54,558 bases of DNA from a candidate division WOR-3 bacterium (GTDB lineage Bacteria; Hydrothermota; Hydrothermia; Hydrothermales; JAJRUZ01), in NCBI GenBank assembly GCA_039804025.1, contig JBDRZP010000017.1, positions 1 through 54,558 on the forward strand, given 5' to 3'. The stretch's first letter is position 1. The number at the start of each line of letters is the position of its first letter. A program made the position numbers and the translations under genes. The notes beneath the pieces are model-generated. The model saw nothing but the letters and a program-made list of their open reading frames with translations, was not told the origin of the DNA and searched no databases. Below, piece after piece: positions 25,801 to 34,150 of this stretch.

Positions 25801-26862
25801 ACCTACAACAATTACTGATCTACCTGAATAATCAACTCTCTTACCTAATAGATTCCTTCTAAATCTACCCTTTTTACCTCTTAACATATCGGAAAGAGAT
25901 TTATAGGGTTTGCCCTGCTTACCCATCACCGGTCTTGACCTTCTTGAATTATCAAGTAATGCATCAACAGCTTCCTGTAACAATCTTTTCTCATTCCTTA
26001 GAATTATTTCAGGAGCACCCATTTTTGTTATATTTTTTATCCTGTTGTTTCTATTTATAACTCTTCTATAAAGGTCATTTAAATCACTTGTTGCATATCT
26101 TCCGCCTTCAAGAGGGAAAAGGGGTCTCAAATCAGGTGGTATTACAGGTAATACCTCAAGAATCATCCACTCTGGTTTATTTCCTGAATTTATAAAAGCA
26201 TCTACAATCTGCAATCTTTTTAAAACTTTTCCTCTCATCTGTGTAGCTTTTTCAGTTCTCAATTTAACCCTGAGCTCTGCAGAAAGTTCTTCAAGGTCAA
26301 GTTCTTTAAGAAGTTTCTTTATTGCAGGAGCACCCATCTCGGCTATGAAACCATCCTTATACTCTGAAATTAATTCTTCATACTCTTTATCAGTTAAAAT
26401 TTGTTTTTTCTGCAAAGGAGTATCACCTGGATCAATAACAATATACTTATCATAATAAAGAATACTTTCAAGATCGTTTGAAGTTATATCAAGTAAAAGA
26501 GCAATTGTAGAAGGAGGAATTTTATAAAACCATATATGAGCAACTGGAACCGCAAGTTCAATATGACCCATCCTTTCTCTTCTTACAGAGGAAGAGGTAA
26601 CTTCTACCCCGCATTTATCACAAACAGTTCCTGCAAATCTTTTTCCTTTAAATGCTCCACAGGCACATTCATAGTCTTTTACAGGACCAAAAATTACTTC
26701 ACAAAAGAGTCCACCTTTTTCAGGTCTTTGAGTCCTATAATTTATCGTCTCTGCTGTTTTTACTTCACCATAAGACCAGCTTCTTATTGCCTCTGGTGAT
26801 GCAAGCTTAATCCTTATTGCTTTCAAAACTTCAGGTTGTAACCCTGCTACTAATTGTTTCAT
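22825..26862 (-). CDS. rpoC: RNA polymerase beta' subunit
   Basis: 1345 residues. The active-site loop NADFDGDQMAVH carries the three Asp residues that hold catalytic Mg. The N-terminal zinc ribbon (ECACGAFKGKRF, CDKCGVEV) and the second zinc site (CESKGGICVKCYG) are intact, and the trigger loop and bridge helix region near 740-950 are recognisable. No split or large lineage insertion is obvious. It is 20 bases after rpoB, with its own AAGGAGG site. Confidence 0.98.
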   Translation of the reverse strand: MKQLVAGLQPEVLKAIRIKLASPEAIRSWSYGEVKTAETINYRTQRPEKGGLFCEVIFGPVKDYECACGAFKGKRFAGTVCDKCGVEVTSSSVRRERMGHIELAVPVAHIWFYKIPPSTIALLLDITSNDLESILYYDKYIVIDPGDTPLQKKQILTDKEYEELISEYKDGFIAEMGAPAIKKLLKELDLEELSAELRVKLRTEKATQMRGKVLKRLQIVDAFINSGNKPEWMILEVLPVIPPDLRPLFPLEGGRYATSDLNDLYRRVINRNNRIKNITKMGAPEIILRNEKRLLQEAVDALLDNSRRSRPVMGKQGKPYKSLSDMLRGKKGRFRRNLLGKRVDYSGRSVIVVGPDLKLNEVGIPKEMALELFRPFVERRLEKKGIAESLRSARKLVRERPVEVWEILEDIVKDHPVLLNRAPTLHRVSIEAFYPKLIEGKAIQLHPLVCVPFNADFDGDQMAVHVPISPEARLESHFLMLPRHNILSPAHGSPLMSPTQDIVIGLHYITKIRKGAKGEGMRFGTFNEAILAYELGKLDLHAEIDVDEVPLKNKKTTVGRIIFNRALPEGFEYINEEMTKKKLQELIKEIYIGKGSLICEEVLDKLKDLGFYWATKAGITFGIDEMIVPPDKKKILKETERQLEKIENNFLKGRISAGERYNAILDLWTEVTEILTEKMVELMKNDRDGFNSIYMMMNSGARGSLDQVKQLAAMRGLMARPKRIIGLTGEFIETPIKSNLKEGMTVLEYFISTHGARKGLADTALKTADAGYLTRRLVDVAQSVVIVEEDCGTIQGREVSALKEGETIIETLSERIEGHFSAENVRNPFTGEIIVKVGELITEEKAKEIEDLGIEKVKVRHVLTCESKGGICVKCYGKHLGTGRVVEIGEPVGVLAAQSIGEPGTQLTLRTFHIGGAATRVLEKSTHEAPFPGKALFINLNISENSEGKIVSVSKKGMIVITHKDNPEVKRYFAVPQGAELKVKDKSEVEKGDILCEWEPYTIPILATKSGMVKFVDLEEGVTYTETAEEGKVEITVIEDRSKKLHPRIEILRDKKVLEEIALPKEARLTVREGQEVKAGDIVAKLPREAGKTRDITGGLPRVNDLFEAKVPKDKAILAEISGVVRVGKPEKGYREVKIISESGLEMSYKIPYSKYLLVDDGEKINAGEPLTLGPIDPHDILRIKGRIEVQEFLLDQIQEIYRLSGVRIHDKHIGIIVRQMMRNVKVEDPGDTHFVRGQFVNIEQLEEENKRTRERGGRPAVYSPVLLGISKAALSTDSFISAASFQETTRVLAQAALYGKRDELKGLKENVIVGSLVPCGTGLREFQQIKVLPKIEEEEQYLAA

Positions 26863-26882
26863 TCCTTTAACCTCCTTTTTTA

Positions 26883-29800
26883 CTAAATTTTTTCTTTTTC
26901 AATTTCTACATCTAAACATAGCCCTCTTAATTCATTCAACAATACATCAAAAGAAACAGGTAAAGAGGGCTCAGGTGCTTCTTCTCCTCTTATAACTGCT
27001 TGATACAATCTATTTCTCCCTTTAACATCATCAGACTTAACTGTTAAAATTTCTTGAAGTGTATAAGCTGCTCCATATGCTTCAAGTGCCCAAACTTCCA
27101 TTTCTCCAAATCTCTGACCCCCAAATCTTGCTTTTCCACCTAAGGGTTGTTGTGTTATCATTGAGTAAGGTCCTACAGCTCTTGCGTGAATCTTATCTTC
27201 AACCATATGAACAAGCTTCATCATGTAAATGTAACCAACAGTAACTTCTTGATCAAGAAATTCACCAGTTCTCCCATCTCTGATTTTTACTCTTCCATTT
27301 GCTGGCAAACCAGCTTCCTTTAATTCTTTTTCTATTTCTTCAATAGTCATACCTTCAAAAACCGGAGTGGCATAATACACTCCCTTTTTCTTCGCTGCCC
27401 AACCAAGTATTGTTTCAAGAACTTGCCCAACATTCATTCTTGAAGGAACACCAAGCGGGTTTAACACAATATCAATAGGCGACCCATCATCAAGGAATGG
27501 CATATCTTCAACAGGAGCAATCTTAGCAACAACTCCTTTATTTCCGTGTCTTCCTGCAAGTTTATCACCTACTTTCAATTCTCTTTTTTGGGCAACATAG
27601 ATTTTAATCAGCATATTAACACCATGAGGAAGTTCATCACCAATTTCAACAAGTTGCTTTCTTGATTCATATGTTTTTTGTATTTCTTCAAGTTTTTCAT
27701 TTGCTTTCCTTGTAAGTTCTATAACTTCTTTCTCTTCCTTTTTACTCCCTAAAAATCCTTCTTCAAAAACTACATCGAGGTATTTAGTTCCTCTGAAGAA
27801 ATCTTCATTAAATGTGCTACCCTTTCTTAAAAGAATTTTACCTCTTTTATTTCTAAGTGAAATTTCTGTTCTCTTACCAAGCAAAATTTTAGAGAGCCTG
27901 TCTCTAAGTGAATATATTACCTTTTCCCTTTTTCTCAAAAATTCCTCTTCCAGCTTTTGCCTTCTTTCTCTTATTATCTTTTTAGCAAGAGGATGATCAA
28001 AATTTCTTGTTAAAATTACTACATCAACCACAACACCCTGAACTCCAGGCGGTACTCTTAAAGATGAATCTTTAACCTCTCTTGCCTTATGTTCAAAAAT
28101 TGCTTGAATTAATTTATCTTCAGGGGAATATTCCTTTTCACCCTTTGGTGAAACTTTTCCTACAACAATATCATCTGGTCCGACTTCTGCTCCAATTCTA
28201 ATAATTCCATATTCATCAAGATTCTTTAAAGCTTCCTCACTTATATTTGGAATATCCCTTGTTATTTCTTCTGGTCCCAATTTTGTCTCTCTAACAGCTG
28301 TTTCAAGCTCCTTTATATGTATTGAGGTGAATACATCTTCTTTAACAAGCCTTTCAGAAACCACAATGGCATCCTCAAAATTATAACCATACCAGGGAAT
28401 AAAAGCGACAAGTAAGTTTCTTCCAAGAGATAACTCTCCCATATCTGTAGCTGCGTTATCTGCAAGTAAATCTCCTTTTTTAACTCTATCTCCAGGCTTA
28501 ACCCTTACTCTATGATGTAAAATTGTTTCCTGATTTGTTTTTTTAAAGTTTGTCAAATAATATATGTCAAGGTCCTCTTCCTCAAAGGGATCTGTTTTTG
28601 AAGGCTTATCCGGTTTTATAACAATTTTTTTAGCATCAGCCTCAAGAACAATACCATCCCTTTTTGCAAGAAGTACCATTCCCGTATCATATGCTATCTT
28701 TCTTTCCATACCTGTTCCTACTAATGGGGCTTCGGGTTCAATAAGTGGAACAGCCTGTCTTTGCATGTTTGAACCCATAAGAGCTCTATTAGCATCGTCA
28801 TGTTCCAGGAAGGGAATTAGAGAAGCCGAAGGAGAAACAAGCTGTCTTGGCGAAACATCAATAAAATCTACTTCTTCTTTTCTAACAGTAGGATAACCTC
28901 CTCCAAATCTTACAGGAACAAAATCCTGAACAATTTCACCTTTCTCGTTAATTTCTATATCCGCAGGTGCTATTTTATAATTCTTTTCTTCAACAGGTGT
29001 CATAAATACAACTTCGTCTGTTACTTTACCCTTTACAACTTTTCTTAAAGGGGTTTTTATGAAACCGTATTCATCAACTTCAGCATAGGTTGTTAAAGAA
29101 GTAATAAGACCTATATTCTGACCTTCAGGAGTTTCAATTGGACAGAGTCTTCCATAATGGCTTGGATGAACATCTCTAACCTCAAAACCTGCTGTTTCCC
29201 TTGTTAAACCTCCTGGACCTAAAGCTGAAAGTCTTCTTTTGTGAGTTAACTCAGCCAGAGGGTTTGTCTGGTCAAGAAACTGGGATAATCTATTAACTGT
29301 AAAAAAGGACTTTAAAAGATTTGCAATAATCTTGGGATTAATGAGCTGTCTTGGTGTCATAATCTGATCTCTCTCTGAAAGCATTTTTTCCTTTATGTTC
29401 CTCTGAAGTTTCATAAAGGCCATCCTTAGATGATTTGTAAGAAGCTCACCAACCCTTCTTACTCTTCTATTTTCAAGGTGATCTATATCATCAGGCTTTT
29501 CATTTCCATTATATAAATCAAGAAGTTTTTTGAAAAGAGCTATTAAATCCTCTTTGGTTAATTCGTGAACATTCTCATTAATGTTCAGTCCAAGTCTTGC
29601 ATTGAGTTTATATCTTCCAACAGCTCCAAGTTCCATTCTAACTTTTGAAAAGAATGTCTCATTAAAAAATTCTTCTGCTTCTTCTAAGCTTGGTGGCGCA
29701 ATATATTTTAGCAACCTGTATATAGCAACAAGAGCATCATATCTTGTTTTAGCTCTATCATGTCTTATTGTGGTCACGATAACATCAAGACCGGGTGTTC

Positions 29801-30620
29801 CAACATTATAAACCTTTACATTTTGAATACCCAATGCCTCAATGCCTGCTATAACTTTCTCTGTAACTAAATCCAAGGTATCATAAAGGAGTTCACCCTG
29901 TGGGCCTGCTATTTCCTCAGCAAGTATATAAAGTTCCGGTTCAATTGATTTTATAGGTTTCAATTCAGGTTCGCCAAAGAATAATTTTAAAATATCAGAA
30001 CTCTTCTCATACCCCATTGCTCTTATAATCCTTGTAACTGGAAATCTTCTTCTTTTAAGAATAGTAACCCCAAATACTTTCTGAGAATCTATTGAGAATT
30101 CAATCCATGGGCCTCTATAGGGAACAAAAAGAGCAATATATTTATATTTTCCCTCTTCCTGATCTATATCAAAATAAACTCCTGGGGATCTGTGCAATTG
30201 GTTAACTATAACTCTTTCAATACCGTTTACAATAAAAGTTCCTCTTTGGGTCATTAGAGGCAAATCAAGAAAGAAAACTTCTTCTTCCCTTACTTTTTTT
30301 GTTTTAGCGGTTTCTATATCAAGTTCTCTTAAACGAAATTTAACATAAATAGGTGCACTGTATGTTAAAGTTTTTTCAATACACTCTTCAGGAGTAAACC
30401 TTGGCTTTTCTACCCTGTATCCTACATATTCAAGAACAAATTTTTTACCTGGATCTTCAACCGGGAAAAATTCCCTTAAAAGACTTTCTAAACCCACATC
30501 TTTTCTTTTTTCTGGTTCTACATCTTCCTGAAGAAACTCTTTAAAAGAACTTATTTGAATTTTTAATAGGTCCGGTATGGGTAAAATTTCTTTTTTTGTT
30601 CCAATTCTTTCTCTTAACAT
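26883..30620 (-). CDS. rpoB: RNA polymerase beta subunit
   Basis: 1245 residues. The rifampicin region is readable: SQFLDQTNPLAELTHKRRLSALGPGG near 445-470. Other marks are GRLCPIETPEGQNIGL, the SNMQRQAVPL segment and KLAGRHGNKGVV near the active site. The usual Asp, His and Ser positions of rifampicin-sensitive enzymes are present. It follows rplL after a 75-base gap that contains a hairpin. Confidence 0.98.
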   Translation of the reverse strand: MLRERIGTKKEILPIPDLLKIQISSFKEFLQEDVEPEKRKDVGLESLLREFFPVEDPGKKFVLEYVGYRVEKPRFTPEECIEKTLTYSAPIYVKFRLRELDIETAKTKKVREEEVFFLDLPLMTQRGTFIVNGIERVIVNQLHRSPGVYFDIDQEEGKYKYIALFVPYRGPWIEFSIDSQKVFGVTILKRRRFPVTRIIRAMGYEKSSDILKLFFGEPELKPIKSIEPELYILAEEIAGPQGELLYDTLDLVTEKVIAGIEALGIQNVKVYNVGTPGLDVIVTTIRHDRAKTRYDALVAIYRLLKYIAPPSLEEAEEFFNETFFSKVRMELGAVGRYKLNARLGLNINENVHELTKEDLIALFKKLLDLYNGNEKPDDIDHLENRRVRRVGELLTNHLRMAFMKLQRNIKEKMLSERDQIMTPRQLINPKIIANLLKSFFTVNRLSQFLDQTNPLAELTHKRRLSALGPGGLTRETAGFEVRDVHPSHYGRLCPIETPEGQNIGLITSLTTYAEVDEYGFIKTPLRKVVKGKVTDEVVFMTPVEEKNYKIAPADIEINEKGEIVQDFVPVRFGGGYPTVRKEEVDFIDVSPRQLVSPSASLIPFLEHDDANRALMGSNMQRQAVPLIEPEAPLVGTGMERKIAYDTGMVLLAKRDGIVLEADAKKIVIKPDKPSKTDPFEEEDLDIYYLTNFKKTNQETILHHRVRVKPGDRVKKGDLLADNAATDMGELSLGRNLLVAFIPWYGYNFEDAIVVSERLVKEDVFTSIHIKELETAVRETKLGPEEITRDIPNISEEALKNLDEYGIIRIGAEVGPDDIVVGKVSPKGEKEYSPEDKLIQAIFEHKAREVKDSSLRVPPGVQGVVVDVVILTRNFDHPLAKKIIRERRQKLEEEFLRKREKVIYSLRDRLSKILLGKRTEISLRNKRGKILLRKGSTFNEDFFRGTKYLDVVFEEGFLGSKKEEKEVIELTRKANEKLEEIQKTYESRKQLVEIGDELPHGVNMLIKIYVAQKRELKVGDKLAGRHGNKGVVAKIAPVEDMPFLDDGSPIDIVLNPLGVPSRMNVGQVLETILGWAAKKKGVYYATPVFEGMTIEEIEKELKEAGLPANGRVKIRDGRTGEFLDQEVTVGYIYMMKLVHMVEDKIHARAVGPYSMITQQPLGGKARFGGQRFGEMEVWALEAYGAAYTLQEILTVKSDDVKGRNRLYQAVIRGEEAPEPSLPVSFDVLLNELRGLCLDVEIEKEKI

Positions 30621-30644
30621 TTTAAAATTTATAAAAGGTTTTTT

Positions 30645-30661
30645 GCCGGTATTGGACCGGC
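30645..30661 (-). other. Stem-loop in the rplL-rpoB gap
   Basis: GCCGGT and ACCGGC form a 6-bp perfect GC stem with a 5-base loop. On the transcribed minus strand it is followed by AAAAAA, so it is not a standard terminator for the operon; on the plus strand it is followed by TTTTTT. It sits where other bacteria have an attenuator or RNase III site between L12 and RNA polymerase genes. Confidence 0.5.
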
Positions 30662-30695
30662 TTTTTTATATTTTTTATATCAAGAAAAAATCTTT

Positions 30696-31088
30696 TTATT
30701 TTAACTCCACTTTAGCACCAAGGGCTTCAAGTTTTTTCTTTATTTCTTCAGCCTCTTCCTTTGATACACCTTCTTTGATAGGTTTTGGAACAGAATCAAT
30801 CAATTCTTTAGCCTCTTTAAGTCCTAAGCCTGTTATTGCTCTTACTTCCCTTAAAACCTTTATTTTTTCAGCTCCAGCATCTTGGAGAATCACAGTATAT
30901 TCAGTTTTTTCTTCCTTTACTTCAGCAGAAACTGCACCAGGAACAGCACCAGGAGCTGCTGCAAAAACAGGAGCCTGTGCAGACACTCCAAATTTTTCTT
31001 CAAGTTTCTTGATTAACTCCGCAAGTTCCAGTACTGTTAAGTTTTCTATTCCACCTATTATCTCTTCCAAGGTTAATTTTTGTGCCAT
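30696..31088 (-). CDS. rplL: Ribosomal protein L7/L12
   Basis: 130 residues. The N-terminal dimerisation helices ([29 protein letters not shown]), an Ala/Pro hinge near 40-50 and the conserved C-terminal domain ([24 protein letters not shown]) are all typical. Forms the ribosomal stalk that recruits translation factors. It is 20 bases downstream of rplJ. Confidence 0.98.
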   Translation of the reverse strand: MAQKLTLEEIIGGIENLTVLELAELIKKLEEKFGVSAQAPVFAAAPGAVPGAVSAEVKEEKTEYTVILQDAGAEKIKVLREVRAITGLGLKEAKELIDSVPKPIKEGVSKEEAEEIKKKLEALGAKVELK

Positions 31089-31108
31089 TTTTTACCTTTA
31101 AAAATTAA

Positions 31109-31636
31109 TCAGGGATTAGAACCCTCTTTTTTGTTTTTAATTTCAACTAAAACATATAAAAGATTTCTTAAAAGTCCATTTAAAACAAATAAAAATCCAT
31201 AAAGAGGACCCCCTATTCTTGAAATTAAATTTTGTATTAATACATTCTTGGGAGGTAATTTTGCAAGTATGTTTACATCCTCCTCGGATATTATTCTACC
31301 TTCTATATAACCGCCTTTAATTTTTCCTTTTTCCTTTTCTTTTGAATATTCATAAAAAACCTTCAAAGGAGAAACGGGATCATCATAAGCTAAAAGTAGA
31401 GCAGAAACACCAGTAAGAAACTTTTCAAGACCTTCTATTTTCAAGTTATTTAGCGCTATTTTAAATAGAGTATTTTTACCAACTTTTAAAAGTCCTTTTT
31501 CCTCTCTTATTTTTTTCCTTAATTCGTTGAGTTCAGCCACATTAAAACCTGTAAAATCAACCACATACATAGCCTTAACATTTTCCAAAATTTTTGTATA
31601 ATTCTCAACAGCTTTAATTTTTTGTGCCGAGGGCAT
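31109..31636 (-). CDS. rplJ: Ribosomal protein L10
   Basis: 175 residues. Anchors the L7/L12 stalk on 23S rRNA. The N-terminus (AQKIKAVENYTKILENVKAMYVVDFTGFNVAELNELRKKI) and VGKNTLFKIAL match the family. It starts 1 base overlapping the rplA stop, so there is no room for a separate L10 leader RNA here. Confidence 0.96.
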   Translation of the reverse strand: MPSAQKIKAVENYTKILENVKAMYVVDFTGFNVAELNELRKKIREEKGLLKVGKNTLFKIALNNLKIEGLEKFLTGVSALLLAYDDPVSPLKVFYEYSKEKEKGKIKGGYIEGRIISEEDVNILAKLPPKNVLIQNLISRIGGPLYGFLFVLNGLLRNLLYVLVEIKNKKEGSNP

Positions 31637-32352
31637 TATGTTTTCCTCCTTCTTGCTTCTTCAATTGCGTAATTTAAATCTATTTTTAAACCAGGACCCA
31701 TGGTTGTTGAAAGGGTAATTTTCTCAATATAATTCCCCTTTACACCAGACGGTCTTGCATTTAAAACTTCATTCAAAAAAGCATAAAAATTTTCAATTAA
31801 CTCTGATTCAGAGAAAGTTACTTTACCAATTGGAGCATGAATATTACCTGTTTTATCAACTTTAAATTCTATTCTTCCCTTTTTAAGTTCTTTTACAACT
31901 CTTCCAATATCCTTTGTAACAGTCCCTGTCTTAGGTGAGGGCATTAAGCCCCTTGGACCCAAAATTTTACCCAGTTTTGAAACCTCTTTCATGGCTTCAG
32001 GTGTTGTAACAACAACATCAAAATCAAGCCACCCTTGATTTATTTTGTCAATATATTCTTTAAATCCAACATAATCAGCTCCTGCATCAAGAGCTTCTTT
32101 TTCTCCCTCACCAGGAGTTAAAACTAAAACTTTAACCTTTTTACCAGTTCCATAAGGCAAAAGACATGTTCCTCTAACCATCTGGTCAGCTTTTCTTGGA
32201 TCAACATTTAATTTGATGGCACATTCAACTGTTTCAGGAAATTTAGCTGTCGCAAGTTCTTTTAAAAGAGGTATAGCCTCTTCAGGTTTATAATATTTAT
32301 TTCTATCTACTTTTTCAAGTAAAGCCAAAAATCTTTTACTATGTTTTGGCAT
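31636..32352 (-). CDS. rplA: Ribosomal protein L1
   Basis: 238 residues. Binds the L1 stalk of 23S rRNA and often represses its own operon. Family marks are the KFPETVECAIKLNVDPRKADQMVRGT segment, GAD(Y)VG, LGPRGLMPSPKTGTVT near 135 and FKVDKTGNIHAPIGKVTF. It is 11 bases downstream of rplK. Confidence 0.97.
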   Translation of the reverse strand: MPKHSKRFLALLEKVDRNKYYKPEEAIPLLKELATAKFPETVECAIKLNVDPRKADQMVRGTCLLPYGTGKKVKVLVLTPGEGEKEALDAGADYVGFKEYIDKINQGWLDFDVVVTTPEAMKEVSKLGKILGPRGLMPSPKTGTVTKDIGRVVKELKKGRIEFKVDKTGNIHAPIGKVTFSESELIENFYAFLNEVLNARPSGVKGNYIEKITLSTTMGPGLKIDLNYAIEEARRRKT

Positions 32353-32363
32353 TTTTACCTCCT

Positions 32364-32801
32364 TTAAGATTCTATAACTTCAATTCCCATACTTTTTGCT
32401 GTTCCTTCAATAATCCTCATAGCTGCTTCCAAGGTAGTTGCATTTAAATCATTCATCTTCATTTTAGCAATTTCCTCAATATCCTTTTTTGTGACCCTAC
32501 CTACTTTAACCTTATTGGGCTCACCAGAACCCTTTACTATTTGAGCTTTCTTTTTTAACAACACAGAAGCTGGAGGTGTTTTTAAAACAAAATCAAAAGA
32601 TCTATCCTTATAAACAGTAATAAGAACAGGAATAATAAGACCAGCTTCCATCTTTTTTGTAGCTTCATTAAACCTTTTACAGAATTCCATTATATTAACC
32701 CCGTGCTGTCCAAGGGCAGGACCTATGGGAGGAGCAGGGTTAGCCTGCCCCGCAGGTATTTGTAATTTTATCTGGGTAATAATTTCTTTTTTTCCTTTCA
32801 T
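32364..32801 (-). CDS. rplK: Ribosomal protein L11
   Basis: 145 residues. The N-terminal motif [35 protein letters not shown] is near-universal, and the C-terminal rRNA-binding part ([10 protein letters not shown]) is intact. It is 3 bases after nusG and needed for GTPase-centre function. Confidence 0.98.
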   Translation of the reverse strand: MKGKKEIITQIKLQIPAGQANPAPPIGPALGQHGVNIMEFCKRFNEATKKMEAGLIIPVLITVYKDRSFDFVLKTPPASVLLKKKAQIVKGSGEPNKVKVGRVTKKDIEEIAKMKMNDLNATTLEAAMRIIEGTAKSMGIEVIES

Positions 32802-32804
32802 TTT

Positions 32805-33368
32805 TTACCTCACTCTTTCAACCATATCAAAATCAAGGTCAGAGACCATTGTTGCTCTTCCAAAAATTGTTACAACTACATTTAATTTTCCTTTATCAGG
32901 GAATACTTTATCAACAATACCAGTGAAATTTTCAAAAGGTCCGGCAAGAATTCTAACTTTATCTCCTGGTAAAAAAGGACTTTCTGCCTTTCTTCTTTCC
33001 TGCTCCTCTTTTATTGTTAAAAGAAGTTTTTCAACTTCCTCTCTTTTAAGAATTGGAATATCTTTTGTAGGGTCTCTCGCCAGTAATGGCCTTAAACCCG
33101 CATAATTTTGAAGCATTGTAATAACTTCCCTTGCATCCTTTTTTATTTCAACAAGCACATATCCAGCAAAAAGGGGCTTCTGGTGCGGTACTCTTCTTCC
33201 GTCCTTTAAAATTCTAATTTTTGTCTCTGTAGGAACAAGAACCTGTTTTATTTTATCTTTCAAATTCTTTTCTTCAATAAAATTCTCAAGGATTTTTTTT
33301 ACTTTGTTCTCTCTTCCTGACAGTGTCCAGAAAACTATCCACTGAGTTTCTTCTTTTAAATCTTTCAT
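32805..33368 (-). CDS. nusG: Transcription antitermination factor NusG
   Basis: 187 residues. The NGN domain (residues 8-115, with RVPHQKPLFAGYVLVEI) binds the polymerase clamp, and the C-terminal KOW motif (FLPGDKVRILAGPFENFTGIV) reaches ribosome or Rho partners. The start overlaps the secE stop by 4 bases. Confidence 0.97.
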   Translation of the reverse strand: MKDLKEETQWIVFWTLSGRENKVKKILENFIEEKNLKDKIKQVLVPTETKIRILKDGRRVPHQKPLFAGYVLVEIKKDAREVITMLQNYAGLRPLLARDPTKDIPILKREEVEKLLLTIKEEQERRKAESPFLPGDKVRILAGPFENFTGIVDKVFPDKGKLNVVVTIFGRATMVSDLDFDMVERVR

Positions 33369-33556
33369 TTTAGTATTAAACCAATTAATCTTGAAAAAAT
33401 AAAGTCAAGCAAAAAAATAAAGATAGATACAATAATCGAAAATATAATTACACCTATAGTAGCACTCATAACGAGCTTTCTTTCAGGCCATGCCATTCTA
33501 TCCATTTCCACCTTTACCTCACGCAAAAAATTTATAAATTTTAAAACTGGATTCAT
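33365..33556 (-). CDS. secE: Preprotein translocase subunit SecE
   Basis: 63 residues, the usual short form with one membrane helix (residues 31-58, IGVIIFSIIVSIFIFLLDFIF) preceded by EVKVEMDRMAWPERK. Part of the SecYEG channel. It lies in the conserved rpmG-secE-nusG order. Confidence 0.96.
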   Translation of the reverse strand: MNPVLKFINFLREVKVEMDRMAWPERKLVMSATIGVIIFSIIVSIFIFLLDFIFSRLIGLILK

Positions 33557-33561
33557 ATTTA

Positions 33562-33717
33562 TTACTTAATTTTAGTTTCCTTATGCACTGTATGCTTTTT
33601 ACACCATTTACAGTATTTCTTTGTTTCCATTTTTACCATCTTTTTATCCTTTGATTTTGTAATTCTATAATTCCTTCTTTTACAAACCGAACAGGCTAAA
33701 AAAAACAATTCCCTCAT
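33562..33717 (-). CDS. rpmG: Ribosomal protein L33
   Basis: 51 residues, ATG at 33717, stop TAA at 33562-33564. The protein begins MRELFFLACSVCKRRNY and has the four-cysteine zinc form, CSVC and CKWC, in the known KMVKMETKKYCKWCKKHTVH context. It lies between tRNA-Trp and secE, 5 bases from the latter, a very common arrangement. Part of the large ribosomal subunit. Confidence 0.96.
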   Translation of the reverse strand: MRELFFLACSVCKRRNYRITKSKDKKMVKMETKKYCKWCKKHTVHKETKIK

Positions 33718-33745
33718 TAAGAGGTAATTCTCCTTTTATTAAAGA

Positions 33746-33819
33746 CAGGCCCGGAGGGATTTGAACCCCCAACCATCGGATTTGGAATCCGACGCTCTAC
33801 CTTGTTGAGCTACGGGCCT
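33746..33819 (-). tRNA. tRNA-Trp (CCA anticodon)
   Basis: A 74-base cloverleaf. The acceptor arms AGGCCCG and CGGGCCT pair fully; the D arm is GCTC...GAGC; the anticodon stem TCGGA/TCCGA encloses TTCCAAA with anticodon CCA; the T arm is GGGGGTTCAAATCCCTC. The discriminator base is G. The 3' CCA is not encoded (TGTC follows). It heads the rpmG-secE-nusG operon, as in many bacteria. Confidence 0.97.
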
Positions 33820-33834
33820 ATTTTGGGGTGTTTA

Positions 33835-33863
33835 ATTATACAATATTAAATTCAATTTGTCAA
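33835..33863 (-). promoter_or_regulatory. Consensus promoter TTGACA-17-TATAAT of the RNA polymerase operon
   Basis: On the minus strand TTGACA (33863-33858) and TATAAT (33840-33835) are both perfect and separated by exactly 17 bp. The start would be near 33828, 9 bases before tRNA-Trp. The -35 overlaps the last bases and stop codon of a dead transposase fragment (33860-34098), so the promoter straddles the end of an old insertion sequence. Confidence 0.85.
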
Positions 33864-34098
33864 GTTAGTGTAGAATACCATAACAATATTGAATTTTTCT
33901 AGCTCAATAAGATCTTTAGGAGTGCCTCCTACAAAATGTTCTTGTATAGTCCTCTTTAGACCTTTAAACTTTAAAAAGCATCCTTTGTTACCTTCTCGAC
34001 TATTTTTCAAAAAATTTGATAATCCCAAGCCTCTTTAAAGCAATTTCCCTCAATTTTTCCTCTCTATCATTATTTTTTAAACTTTTTCTCGTTCTCAT
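33860..34098 (-). mobile_element. Decayed integrase-type insertion sequence, copy 1
   Basis: A 239-base remnant with an internal deletion. The 5' part starts at ATG 34098 and reads like the start of copy 3 (DREEKLREIALKRLGIIKFFEK, then an in-frame stop). The 3' part reads KRTIQEHFVGGTPKDLIELEKFN, which resembles the region before the last helix of rve/IS481-like transposases, and ends LLWYSTLT-stop. Most of the catalytic core is lost. Copies 2 and 3 lie at 37554-37943 and 40838-41176 on the same strand. Family is inferred from residue pattern; no search was run. Confidence 0.7.
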
Positions 34099-34150
34099 AT
34101 TTTAATCTTAAAGTATTTTTAATTTATTTTTCAAATTATCTAATATCTCT

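Noticed and set aside
30645-30661. Intrinsic terminator after rplL
   Set aside because: On the transcribed strand the stem is followed by A, not U; the T-run is on the opposite strand.
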